16,415 nt of DNA from Balneola sp. (GTDB taxonomy: Bacteria; Bacteroidota; Rhodothermia; Balneolales; Balneolaceae). The stretch spans positions 1 to 16,415 of the forward strand of contig PCAT01000040.1 in the NCBI GenBank assembly GCA_002730655.1, given 5' to 3'. Positions 8,513 to 16,305 of this stretch are shown piece by piece; the stretch's first letter is position 1; every line of letters starts with the position of its first letter. The notes beneath the pieces were generated by a model. That model was not told where the DNA came from, ran no database searches, and saw only the letters and a program-made list of their open reading frames with translations. Made by a program: the position numbers and the translations under genes.

Positions 8513-9613
8513 CTATCTAAGAGGTAATAAGTAAACATGACCAGTTTCTGGATCATTAAATAAAATAGAATCTCCATAAGGCGACCAACTAGGATTTAAA
8601 GTGATCAAATCGGTCTTAGTAGTGATTTCAACTCTACTAAGTGAATCGGTTCCAAAGACAACAAGTTCGGCAGCGGTAAATGTATACCCATTATCTTGGG
8701 TTTCCATCGCTACTATATACCTACTATCTGGAGACCAGCTTGGGCGATAAGCTTTACCTAAAAAGCGGAGATTATCTCCATTGCTATTCATAAGGTATAG
8801 CCCCTCACCATAACGTTCAAAAGCAACGAATTTTCCATTTGGTGATTGAACTAGATTCAATATTTTTGCTTCTACATCATCAAATGGTGAAACTGGCTCC
8901 ATGTAACTATCACTCTCGCTGACGCGGTATAATTTTTCATCTACTATCATAAGCCGGTTACGATCATCTGGGATCGCAGGCTTTAGTCGTTCAGGCAATT
9001 CAACTCCTGTTTCAGCTCTTATTAAACCGTCTCTGGAAGAAATTATAGCCGTTGACTCATATCCTATCCATTCTGGATCGCCTAGGTATCCCATGCTGTA
9101 TTCATTGAGTCGTTTAGTTGTCCCCGCACCAGTACCATATAGCTGTAAAGCACTCATTTTTTTTCGGTCTCGATATATATGATGAGTTGATAAAATCCAT
9201 TCACCATCCAAGGACCAATTGTATCCAAAACCAGCTTGTACGCTAGTAAGTTTACGCATGTTAGTTACATAGATACTGTCTTGCTGGCTGTAATCGGCAA
9301 CCCATAGGCCGAAATAATTCGGCCCAGTAAATGCAATATGTTCCCCATCGGGTGAAAAATGAGCATTCATGAATGGAAGTTCATCCCCCCGAATAAGCTC
9401 AATGGGTGGTTGTGGATTAAACAGTGAATTAGAATCAGATGTATTTATTCCCTGCTCAATGAGTTGTAATTGTTCATTATTCACAGATTCAGTAGTATTT
9501 TCTTGGGCAAAGACTGGGTTTAACTGACCTGCAAGCAGAAAGGTAACTGTAGCAATCAAGCGGATCTTTAATTCGCTGGATAAATTGGTAATTCTGTATG
9601 TGTTTTTGTCCAT
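8513..9613 (-). CDS. Exported TolB/PD40-type beta-propeller protein
   Basis: This is a 366-residue protein with a signal peptide (hydrophobic stretch IRLIATVTFLLAGQ, cleavage expected after PVFAQ, residue 37). After a polar linker it carries repeated WD40-like/TolB propeller blades with the usual [N/W]-S-P-[D/N/Y]-G/S signature: AHFSPDGEHIAF, NWSLDGEWIL, VQSPNGKFVAF, SWSPDSRYIVA and SWSPYGDSILF. No catalytic domain (such as a prolyl oligopeptidase) is fused to it, so a role in binding a protein or ligand is likely. It sits 51 bp upstream of the AmpG-like permease stop side and 95 bp before the T9SS amidase, within the same minus-strand unit. It lacks the YPNPFNPST sorting domain of its neighbours, so it is predicted periplasmic. 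It is probably not the Tol-Pal TolB itself: no pal or tolQRA gene is nearby. The specific function is unknown. Confidence 0.8.
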   Translation of the reverse strand: MDKNTYRITNLSSELKIRLIATVTFLLAGQLNPVFAQENTTESVNNEQLQLIEQGINTSDSNSLFNPQPPIELIRGDELPFMNAHFSPDGEHIAFTGPNYFGLWVADYSQQDSIYVTNMRKLTSVQAGFGYNWSLDGEWILSTHHIYRDRKKMSALQLYGTGAGTTKRLNEYSMGYLGDPEWIGYESTAIISSRDGLIRAETGVELPERLKPAIPDDRNRLMIVDEKLYRVSESDSYMEPVSPFDDVEAKILNLVQSPNGKFVAFERYGEGLYLMNSNGDNLRFLGKAYRPSWSPDSRYIVAMETQDNGYTFTAAELVVFGTDSLSRVEITTKTDLITLNPSWSPYGDSILFNDPETGHVYLLPLR

Positions 9614-9664
9614 AAAGAAGGTTGTTATAAAGCTAAAAAAGGTTGCATCTCGATCATAGTAATA

Positions 9665-10972
9665 TTACTCATTTTTCTTTTTACCAAAATCGGATTCTAT
9701 ACGTATAAATGGGGTTATCATTACTATAGGCAAAGCAGATACTAATACCCATATGAAAAAGTATTCATATCCTATTGTCTCTTGAACTAGCCCAGATATA
9801 GCACCAGGTATACTCATGCCAAACGCCATGAGCGCAGTACCAAATGCATAATGGGCAGTTTTAAAAGGTCCACGAGCAATGTAAATCAAAAACATTAAAA
9901 AGGCAGCAAAACCAAAGCCATAACCAAACTTTTCTATACCCACTAAACTACTAATTACCCAAAAATTCTCGGGTTGATTAGCCGCTAAGTACCAGTAGGC
10001 AAGGTTGGGGAGGTTCATTATCCCTATCATAGGCCACATCCATGCCTTTAGCCCATGCATAGATATGACAATCCCCCCTAAAATTCCTCCTGCTGTAAGA
10101 GCTAACAAGCCAATTACTCCGTTTATGTAACCAACGTCGGTAACGCTTAGTCCAAGACCACCTGCTTCTATACTGTCCATTAAAAATGGAGCTGCCATTT
10201 TGACTAATTGCCCCTCACCAAAACGGTAGAGTAATACAAAGGTAACAGCTAGTAGAATTTGATCTTTCCTGAAAAATTCTACTATTGTACTCCAAACTGC
10301 TCGTAATGGTGACTCTCCCGCTATTTCTGCAGGAACATCTTCAATAGGGAAGGGTAGCATTCGTTGGTGATATCCAAACATGAGAATCATTATCACTGCG
10401 ACCATTCCTAAGATGATGGTCCAAGCGAAGGCAGAGTCCATTGTTCGAGTTGCCACAACACCTGCTAAAACGACAAATAAACCTTCGCCACTCCACATAG
10501 CTAAGCGAAAAAAAGTAGAACGTATGCCTACAAAAAAGGATTGCCGATCATCACTTAACGCTAGCATATAAAAACCATCGGCAGCAATATCATGAGTTGA
10601 GGATGCAAAGGCGACAATAAACAAAAACATTAATGATACTTCAAAAAAGTATGGCGTTTGCATGGCTAAGGCAGCACCTATAAAGCCAATTCCAATGCCC
10701 CCTTGCATCATGTAAGTCCACCATCTTTTGGTTTTAAAAACATCAACAAAGGGACTCCATAACGGTTTTAATGCCCAAGGCAGGGCAAGTAAACTAGTAA
10801 ATAAGGCAAGCTGCGCATTTGAAATACCTAAATCTTTGTACATGATAACCGAAACGGTTACCACAATAATATAGGGTATGCCTTGGGTATAATAGAGTGT
10901 TGGTATCCACCACCAAGGATTTTCTTTGGTTGGAGTCGAATAATTAGCCATGTTGGTTAGTCTATTTAGCAT
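9665..10972 (-). CDS. AmpG-like major facilitator permease, possible muropeptide/amino-sugar importer
   Basis: This is an integral inner-membrane protein of 435 residues with about twelve hydrophobic segments. The sequence ALPWALKPLWSPFVD (residues 64-77) and SSTHDIAADGFYMLALSDD (124-142) correspond to the conserved loops of AmpG/PAT-type MFS proteins. AmpG carries GlcNAc-anhydroMurNAc muropeptides into the cytoplasm. The length is shorter than E. coli AmpG (about 490), and the match is at family level only, so the solute could be another oligosaccharide. Context supports a wall-fragment importer: an exported amidase follows two genes downstream, a phosphodiester glycosidase lies 68 bp upstream of the start, and the cytoplasmic NagZ a few kilobases away would need such a carrier. 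A second ATG at 10951 (MANYSTP...) is also possible. No ampC or ampR gene is visible, so a beta-lactamase link is not supported. Confidence 0.78.
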   Translation of the reverse strand: MLNRLTNMANYSTPTKENPWWWIPTLYYTQGIPYIIVVTVSVIMYKDLGISNAQLALFTSLLALPWALKPLWSPFVDVFKTKRWWTYMMQGGIGIGFIGAALAMQTPYFFEVSLMFLFIVAFASSTHDIAADGFYMLALSDDRQSFFVGIRSTFFRLAMWSGEGLFVVLAGVVATRTMDSAFAWTIILGMVAVIMILMFGYHQRMLPFPIEDVPAEIAGESPLRAVWSTIVEFFRKDQILLAVTFVLLYRFGEGQLVKMAAPFLMDSIEAGGLGLSVTDVGYINGVIGLLALTAGGILGGIVISMHGLKAWMWPMIGIMNLPNLAYWYLAANQPENFWVISSLVGIEKFGYGFGFAAFLMFLIYIARGPFKTAHYAFGTALMAFGMSIPGAISGLVQETIGYEYFFIWVLVSALPIVMITPFIRIESDFGKKKNE

Positions 10973-11040
10973 GCTATATCAATGGTGTACGCTTGGAAAT
11001 TTGGCTTAGGAGTTATATCTGTCAGCCGTACTATGATCGG

Positions 11041-12726
11041 TTATTTTATGAGCGTAACCTTATGAGTATCATACCAATAACTTTGACTATTTTCAAATTG
11101 AATACGAACAAAGTAGAGCCCTGTTGATTGGCCGCTAGCTTGCCATCGAATCCTATGAGTACCGGATTGTTGTTCGCTATTTACAAGGGTCTCAAGTAAT
11201 TGTCCCTGCACATCAAAAACTTCTAAACGAACACTGCCCGACTGTTCTAAAACATATTCTATTTGAGTACTGGGATTAAAGGGATTGGGATAAACCTGAA
11301 GCAGTTCAAAGCTCCTTACTGTCTCAGATAGATTCCATTCGTTGTTGGTTACTTCCTCATCTAAACCAACCCAACGAACGGCATCTGCCACTACATAATT
11401 AAAGCTATCCCCACCAAAGTTAGATACGGTAACTAGATCCTCAGAATTGCCGTTGAATTCGTATTCTCCGAGTTCTACCCATTGTGATGAATTGGTACTT
11501 TGATCAGCATATACAGTGTCAATACCCAACCTATGCTGGATTATATGAGCAGTCTTTTTACTTCGGTTGAATGAAGAAACCCACCAACCATCCACTCGAT
11601 ATCTACCAGCCGATGGGAGTTCAGGAGAAAATCGGACAGTCTTGCTTCCGTCTCCGCCCAAGGTGATTAAGGACGGACTCTCGCCCCAATATCCTGAATT
11701 AGCCGATGCAGACCAACCTTCGGACACCTCAACTCCGTCATCAGCGGTATCTAATATCTCCTCGAAACCAATGACTGGTAGCCCGGGAACCGAATCAGCA
11801 GGGACTACCGCTAAGAAACTTGTGACAGGTCGTTGATTAGTACCACCACCTGGACGGTTTATGAGTTGATTGCTCACAGCCATTTGACTGCTTCCTCCCC
11901 CATCTAAATTGATGGCTTCGGTGCATCCTAGATTTATCATAACTTGTGCCATTTCAGGTAGACTTAACCCTTGGGATGCAACTTGGCGTCCATCGGTAAC
12001 CAATAAGATAGCACGTCCATCAACGGTGTACCCAACGGCTGTTCTAGGATCTCTATTGGTTAAGCCAACTCCTGATCCCCAAAATATTTCTTCGTTATAG
12101 CTAACATGAACTGAATCACCTTTAACCAAAACTGGGCCACCACCAATTCCCATATACATATCAAATGCTTCGCCTGAATTTTTGTTTGGTGAGGCTAAGG
12201 GGAGATCACTAGCTCCATTTTTATAGTCCATAGGTTCTTTGAATCGATATATATCATCGATAGTGCTGCCAAAATGATAGATCCAATCTACTGACATATC
12301 CCGGTTTTTAGCAATTGAAAAAGCACTTCTGATGATAGGGTAAGTACGATTATTTCGATTTAAGCTACCTACGTTGCGAGAAAGAACTTGTCCAGGTTGA
12401 ACCACTGTGGAATAACTGTTATTTCCTCCAAAATAGCCACCATTTATGGCAGCTATCGCTCCTATTCTTTCAGAAAACTCGGTTAATGTTTCAGTGCCAT
12501 TATTTGCTAAATAGGGGACTAAGCCAATTTCAGTTACCTTTAAATCAACTTCAATATACCAAACTTTTAGAGCTGGGCTGGATCTAGTACCTTCGAAGAG
12601 TTGAACACCCTCTGGTAAAGAGTATTGTTCGCTTATATTGCTCCAATCAATGTTTTGAGCACTACTTAAGTGTGAAAAGCATACAAAGAAAAAAAGTATT
12701 GTTAAGTTCGTTCGTATCGTATTCAT
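11041..12726 (-). CDS. T9SS-exported phosphodiester glycosidase (NAGPA/DUF2233) with golvesin-like module
   Basis: The gene has an in-frame upstream ATG at 12795. I prefer the ATG at 12726 because it gives a compact signal peptide (MNTIRTNLTILFFFVCFSHL...SSAQ), whereas the longer form adds a second hydrophobic stretch. Numbers below count from 12795. The NAGPA domain spans about 80-335 with INGGYFGG (117-124), LLVTDGRQ and INLDGGGSS (295-303). These are the conserved blocks of the phosphodiester glycosidase family, which hydrolyses sugar-phosphodiester bonds. A beta-rich region at about 347-482 with EGWSASANSGYWG, GRYRVDGWW and VADAVRW resembles the golvesin/xanthan-lyase C-terminal binding domain. 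A type A T9SS sorting domain runs from 495 to the end (VYPNPFNPST ... HKVTLIK). It is the first gene of the minus-strand unit, 68 bp before the AmpG-like permease. The actual substrate, such as a capsule or teichoic-acid linkage, cannot be told from sequence. Confidence 0.9.
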   Translation of the reverse strand: MNTIRTNLTILFFFVCFSHLSSAQNIDWSNISEQYSLPEGVQLFEGTRSSPALKVWYIEVDLKVTEIGLVPYLANNGTETLTEFSERIGAIAAINGGYFGGNNSYSTVVQPGQVLSRNVGSLNRNNRTYPIIRSAFSIAKNRDMSVDWIYHFGSTIDDIYRFKEPMDYKNGASDLPLASPNKNSGEAFDMYMGIGGGPVLVKGDSVHVSYNEEIFWGSGVGLTNRDPRTAVGYTVDGRAILLVTDGRQVASQGLSLPEMAQVMINLGCTEAINLDGGGSSQMAVSNQLINRPGGGTNQRPVTSFLAVVPADSVPGLPVIGFEEILDTADDGVEVSEGWSASANSGYWGESPSLITLGGDGSKTVRFSPELPSAGRYRVDGWWVSSFNRSKKTAHIIQHRLGIDTVYADQSTNSSQWVELGEYEFNGNSEDLVTVSNFGGDSFNYVVADAVRWVGLDEEVTNNEWNLSETVRSFELLQVYPNPFNPSTQIEYVLEQSGSVRLEVFDVQGQLLETLVNSEQQSGTHRIRWQASGQSTGLYFVRIQFENSQSYWYDTHKVTLIK

Positions 12727-12905
12727 AAGAAAGGTATATATTGTGATGCAAAGAGATATTAACAATGAAACTAACATCTTTAGCATAGTTAACATACTGT
12801 AGCAGAGTTTACTGATTTGTACTAATATTTAATTCTGTTGAAGAATTTAATTTTTGTACTCTCAACTTTAACATGCTCAATCTTAATTAATGTGCCATTG
12901 TCGAA

Positions 12906-12917
12906 TATTCTAGAATA
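12906..12917. promoter_or_regulatory. 12-bp perfect palindrome TATTCTAGAATA, candidate operator
   Basis: TATTCTAGAATA is self-complementary over 12 bp and lies about 110-120 bp upstream of the first ATG (12795) of the phosphodiester glycosidase gene, in the region where its promoter should be. It overlaps the first unit of the direct repeat at 12912-12933. The binding factor is unknown. Confidence 0.35.
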
Positions 12918-12933
12918 AATAACAGAATAAATA
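12912..12933. repeat. Tandem 10-bp direct repeat AGAATAAATA, 12-bp period
   Basis: AGAATAAATA occurs at 12912-12921 and again at 12924-12933, separated by AC. A near-helical 12-bp spacing next to a palindrome would suit cooperative regulator binding, but simple AT-rich drift is an alternative. Confidence 0.4.
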
Positions 12934-12986
12934 CTCATATACAACCGTCACAAAGTGCATTATTTTTAATAAAATGCAATAGACTA

Positions 12987-13022
12987 GGGTATTTTTCTAG
13001 CTCAAAATAAGGAAAATTACCC
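12987..13022. other. Imperfect 12-bp-stem hairpin in the intergenic region
   Basis: GGGTATTTTTCT (12987-12998) can pair with GGAAAATTACCC (13011-13022), with one T-T mismatch and one G-T pair, around a 12-nt loop. It is about 290 bp past the lipoprotein stop. No run of T follows directly on either strand, so it is not a standard intrinsic terminator; it could be a transcript-end or leader structure. Confidence 0.35.
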
Positions 13023-13311
13023 AAGCCTTATCTTTATAGTTTAAGATCTATCTGAATAAATTCACAGGCTTGAATATAGTTGATTTGAATGCATTCGTTA
13101 CATTAAATACTATCTCGGTTTATCAGATTATATAAGAGAAGATGGGACGTAATATTTGAAGATTTGAGTACTTTATAATACTTATAGTATAAATCCTATC
13201 TTGGGTACATCTTTATGCGTTGGCCCATAAATTGAGTATCAAATAAATATTAGTTGGGAATGTTAGTTCGTAGGATACCCTGTATATATAGAATATTATT
13301 TTATTTACTGC

Positions 13312-14283
13312 TTATTTTGAACCTTTCCGGCCTCTTTCTTTAATATCCCCATCCTTAAGTCCCAAGCGATATATTCTATTGTACTTATAGAACTTCATAA
13401 GTGCAGTACCGTCCTCTTCTAAATCAATTGTACCTTCAATAACTGTTTCATCTGGAACTCCATTGATCACTTTGTTCATAATCATGCTATAGGTAAGTGT
13501 TCCTGAAACTGCATTTTCAAGATTACCATAGGTGACTAATGTATCCTTATTTATGATTATATCATCAAAATCTACTAATACTTCAAAAGATCTAGAGTGA
13601 CTTGAGCTGTCTCTTAATGTGGCTGCGCCACTGCCAAATCCACGATGAGAGCCATGCATTTGTAGTAGGTTTTGTGTAGCATGTAAACCTGAAAAGTTTA
13701 GGCTGTCAATTTTAGTGAATTCAGAGGATTTACGAGGGTTACTATTCATTCCTGATTTAGTGGAATGCATATAAACTTGGTTGACGGCATTACGGCGAAG
13801 TTTTGGTCTGGCTATAAAATTGCCTTCTAAATCAGTGTATTTTATTTTTTGAAGGGTGGATATGCTACTGCTAAACATTCCTTTTTCAAAACTACGCTCA
13901 AAAGAAAGAGTGTGAACACCATTGGTACTGTCATAAGTATGACTGAATGATTTTTCAAAACCACGTCCACCTCGGTCTTTTTTATCTCTTTTATATGGAA
14001 ATGTTTGGTTCTTTCCATAACTAATACCAGTTTCAGAGATATTAGATAGGGCGTCATATACACTGTTAATAAGCCCCGATTGCTGGTCTGCAATGGAACT
14101 TCCCATAATTTCAGCAGCCATATCCAAATCAGTATCACTTACAAGCTCTGTATTATTGGAGACTGAAGAGCAACTCCAAAACACTACACTAAATAACGCG
14201 ATAAGGAGAAGAAAGCTTATGCTCTTAATTTTGTAAAAGTTATATAGTTTTGTTTGTTTAGTGAGATTATTTGAACTCTTCAT
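13312..14283 (-). CDS. Hypothetical exported protein, probable lipoprotein
   Basis: I do not recognise this 323-residue protein. The N-terminus has a basic/polar lead of about 20 residues, a hydrophobic core (ISFLLLIALFSVVF) and then WSCSS, with C38 as a likely lipidated cysteine followed by serines and acidic residues. The lipobox is atypical (F-W-S-C), but looser lipoboxes are common in this superphylum. The mature part is rich in Ser, Asn, Lys and Arg and has no cysteine cluster, membrane segment or enzyme motif I can name. Alternating hydrophobic/polar stretches toward the end (FEVLVDFDDIIINKDTLV, SGTLTYSMIMNK, VIEGTIDLEEDGTALMKFY) suggest a beta-strand fold. The C-terminus is highly basic (IKERGRKGSK). 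It is transcribed divergently from the ABC exporter across 227 bp, and more than 500 bp separate it from the next minus-strand gene, so it is probably monocistronic. Confidence 0.7.
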   Translation of the reverse strand: MKSSNNLTKQTKLYNFYKIKSISFLLLIALFSVVFWSCSSVSNNTELVSDTDLDMAAEIMGSSIADQQSGLINSVYDALSNISETGISYGKNQTFPYKRDKKDRGGRGFEKSFSHTYDSTNGVHTLSFERSFEKGMFSSSISTLQKIKYTDLEGNFIARPKLRRNAVNQVYMHSTKSGMNSNPRKSSEFTKIDSLNFSGLHATQNLLQMHGSHRGFGSGAATLRDSSSHSRSFEVLVDFDDIIINKDTLVTYGNLENAVSGTLTYSMIMNKVINGVPDETVIEGTIDLEEDGTALMKFYKYNRIYRLGLKDGDIKERGRKGSK

Positions 14284-14510
14284 ATTTATAAAAGGTAATA
14301 TGTTTTTTTTTGATAAAACAAAGAATAGGTATAAACAGCTCCCCTATGATTTGTAACAAACATTTGTTTTGAATCTTATACCACATCCCAAGCTACTAAA
14401 TAATATATATTTAAACAAAGAAATAAGCATGTATAAAGTAATTAAGAGGAATAATTTCAAAAACGATTCACTATAAAATATAGTATATTTAATGAATTAT
14501 TAACCATCCC
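14284..14510. promoter_or_regulatory. Divergent promoter region between lipoprotein and ABC exporter, with nested inverted repeats
   Basis: This 227-bp AT-rich gap separates the two 5' ends and should contain both promoters. GGTATAA at 14328-14334 and TTATACC at 14376-14382 form a 7-bp inverted pair enclosing a tighter one, AACAAA-CA-TTTGTT, at 14355-14368. No reliable -35/-10 pair could be assigned and no coding potential is apparent. Confidence 0.45.
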
Positions 14511-16295
14511 ATGAAAGGAAAGAATACAGAACGGGTTTCTATTAAAACCTTACTAGAAACCCTTAAAGATATATTTAGATTAAGCTTACCCTATAAAACT
14601 AGATTTTTATCAGCCGTACTATTGGTAGTAGTAGGTTCTGCAATTTGGCTTATGGTACCTCTTGGATTGCGATCGTTACTAGATGCTGTTTTTGAGCAAG
14701 AAAACTATGCTTTGCTAAATACACTTTCTTTGGGGTTGATTGGACTTTTTCTAACTCAAGCAATTTTTACATTTGGAGGTAACTATCATATTGAATGGGT
14801 AGGTGAGCGAGTAATCACCGATTTACGTAATTCTATATATGCTCATTTACAAAAATTGAGTTTCAGTTTTTTTGCTAATCGAAGATTGGGAGAGCTAACA
14901 TCCAGATTAAGTAATGATGTAGGATCCATTCGAGTGGCACTGACTGATTCCCTGCCACAGATCATTACAATTAGCATAACAATGATTGGATCAGTAAGCC
15001 TCATGGTAGTCTTAAATTGGCGATTGAGTTTAGTCATCTTCCTAACTGTTCCAGTCGTAACAGTTGCTACAAGGTTCTTTGGAAAGAAAATAAGAGCCTT
15101 GTCTAAGAATGTTCAAGATAAGTTAGCAGATACTACTGCAATAGCAGAAGAAACCCTGAGTGCAATACGGGTGGTTAAGTCGTTCACAAGAGAAGAGTAT
15201 GAAATAAATCGCTATAGAGAAGCAACCGAAGAACTCTTTGCTATCGCTAGGCACAAAATAGTCCTAACCCAAGTTTTTTGGGCAGGAGTAGGTCTTATGT
15301 TTATGGGGACCTTGGTGATGATATTTTGGTATGGAGGTCGAGAAGTGTTATCAGCTCGTCTTTCAGCTGGTGACTTAGTAGCATTCATTGTGTATGCTTT
15401 GAATATAAGCCGGTCCGTAGGTCAGGCATCACGATTATATACTGCCGTAAATACCGCAGCAGGTGCATCTGAGCGTTTATTCGAATTGCAAGAAGAAAAG
15501 ATAGAACAGGATAATAAGTTTAATAAAAAAAACAGCTACAGCAGAAAAACTATTAAAGGAAGGGTGGAGTTTGATCAACTTTGTTTTAGTTATGAGGATG
15601 GTAAGCAAGTTCTGGATACGCTTAGTTTTGAAATAAATGACGGCCAAACCGTTGCATTAGTGGGGGAAAGTGGAGCTGGCAAAACTACCCTGTTAAATCT
15701 TATTCCCCGATTTTTTAATCCAACTAAAGGGGAGATAAGAGTAGATGGAGTCTCCGTGAATGATTGGGATTTAAGTAATTTGCGATCCTTTATTTCCGTT
15801 GTTCCCCAAGAAACCCACCTTTTTGGAACCAGTATTTATGAAAATATTCGATATGGAAAATTGGACGCAACCAAAACAGAAATTGAACAAGCAGCAATCG
15901 ATGCGAATGCCCATGAGTTTATTACTCAAATGTCTGATGGCTATCAATCCTTAATTGGAGAAAAGGGAGTTAAGTTAAGTGGAGGTCAGCGGCAGCGTAT
16001 TGCTATTGCACGAGCTATACTTCGAAATCCATCCATTTTATTGCTCGATGAAGCAACTTCTTCCTTAGATTCGGTGTCAGAGCGCCAAGTCCAGCAGGCA
16101 CTTGAACGTCTAATGGAGAATCGAACTACCTTAGTTATAGCGCATCGGCTATCAACTATTCAACATGCGGATTGTATACTGGTATTAGAAAGAGGTACAC
16201 TGGTTGAATCAGGTACTCATGAGGAATTGCTTTATAAAGAAGGGAACTATGCAAATCTATATGAATTACAGTTTTCTGAAAAGGTAGATATATAA
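14511..16295 (+). CDS. Type I ABC exporter half-transporter (MsbA-like, fused membrane and ATPase domains)
   Basis: This 594-residue protein has an N-terminal six-helix exporter domain (about 30-325) and a C-terminal nucleotide-binding domain (about 350-590), the usual size and order for a homodimeric MsbA/LmrA-type half-transporter. The ATPase motifs are complete: Walker A GESGAGKT (385-392), Q-loop glutamine Q433 in VVPQETH, signature LSGGQ (489-493), Walker B ILLLDE (509-514) with catalytic E514, the D-loop SSLDS and switch histidine H545 in IAHRLST. It should pump a lipid, peptide or hydrophobic compound outward across the inner membrane using ATP. The substrate cannot be predicted; MsbA-type lipid A flipping is one option, but no lipid A gene is near. 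The ATG at 14511 is the natural start, with no Shine-Dalgarno sequence in front. It has no partner gene in the window and no clear tie to the wall-salvage genes. Confidence 0.93.
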   Translation: MKGKNTERVSIKTLLETLKDIFRLSLPYKTRFLSAVLLVVVGSAIWLMVPLGLRSLLDAVFEQENYALLNTLSLGLIGLFLTQAIFTFGGNYHIEWVGERVITDLRNSIYAHLQKLSFSFFANRRLGELTSRLSNDVGSIRVALTDSLPQIITISITMIGSVSLMVVLNWRLSLVIFLTVPVVTVATRFFGKKIRALSKNVQDKLADTTAIAEETLSAIRVVKSFTREEYEINRYREATEELFAIARHKIVLTQVFWAGVGLMFMGTLVMIFWYGGREVLSARLSAGDLVAFIVYALNISRSVGQASRLYTAVNTAAGASERLFELQEEKIEQDNKFNKKNSYSRKTIKGRVEFDQLCFSYEDGKQVLDTLSFEINDGQTVALVGESGAGKTTLLNLIPRFFNPTKGEIRVDGVSVNDWDLSNLRSFISVVPQETHLFGTSIYENIRYGKLDATKTEIEQAAIDANAHEFITQMSDGYQSLIGEKGVKLSGGQRQRIAIARAILRNPSILLLDEATSSLDSVSERQVQQALERLMENRTTLVIAHRLSTIQHADCILVLERGTLVESGTHEELLYKEGNYANLYELQFSEKVDI

Positions 16296-16305
16296 TCTTG
16301 TTATA

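Larger units (their letters stand above)
12796..13311. other. 516-bp gene-free region upstream of the four-gene minus-strand unit
   Basis: Strongly AT-rich sequence between the stop of the lipoprotein gene and the first possible start of the phosphodiester glycosidase gene. I find no open frame with protein character on either strand and no tRNA-like structure. It should hold the promoter of the minus-strand unit and the 3' end of the lipoprotein transcript. Three small structures stand out and are listed separately: a 12-bp perfect palindrome, an adjacent direct repeat and a long imperfect hairpin. Confidence 0.6.

Noticed and set aside
8513..9613. The propeller as the Tol-Pal TolB protein
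   Set aside because: It lacks neighbouring pal/tolQRA genes and a recognisable TolB N-terminal domain; only the PD40 blades match.
9665..10972. Reading the AmpG-like permease as a beta-lactam resistance component
   Set aside because: No ampC, ampR or ampD-type amidase gene (Amidase_2) is present. AmpG resemblance alone supports only transport of wall fragments or a related solute.
11567..12100. Plus-strand open frames opposite the phosphodiester glycosidase gene
   Set aside because: They are antisense to conserved NAGPA and golvesin-like coding sequence and look compositionally random.
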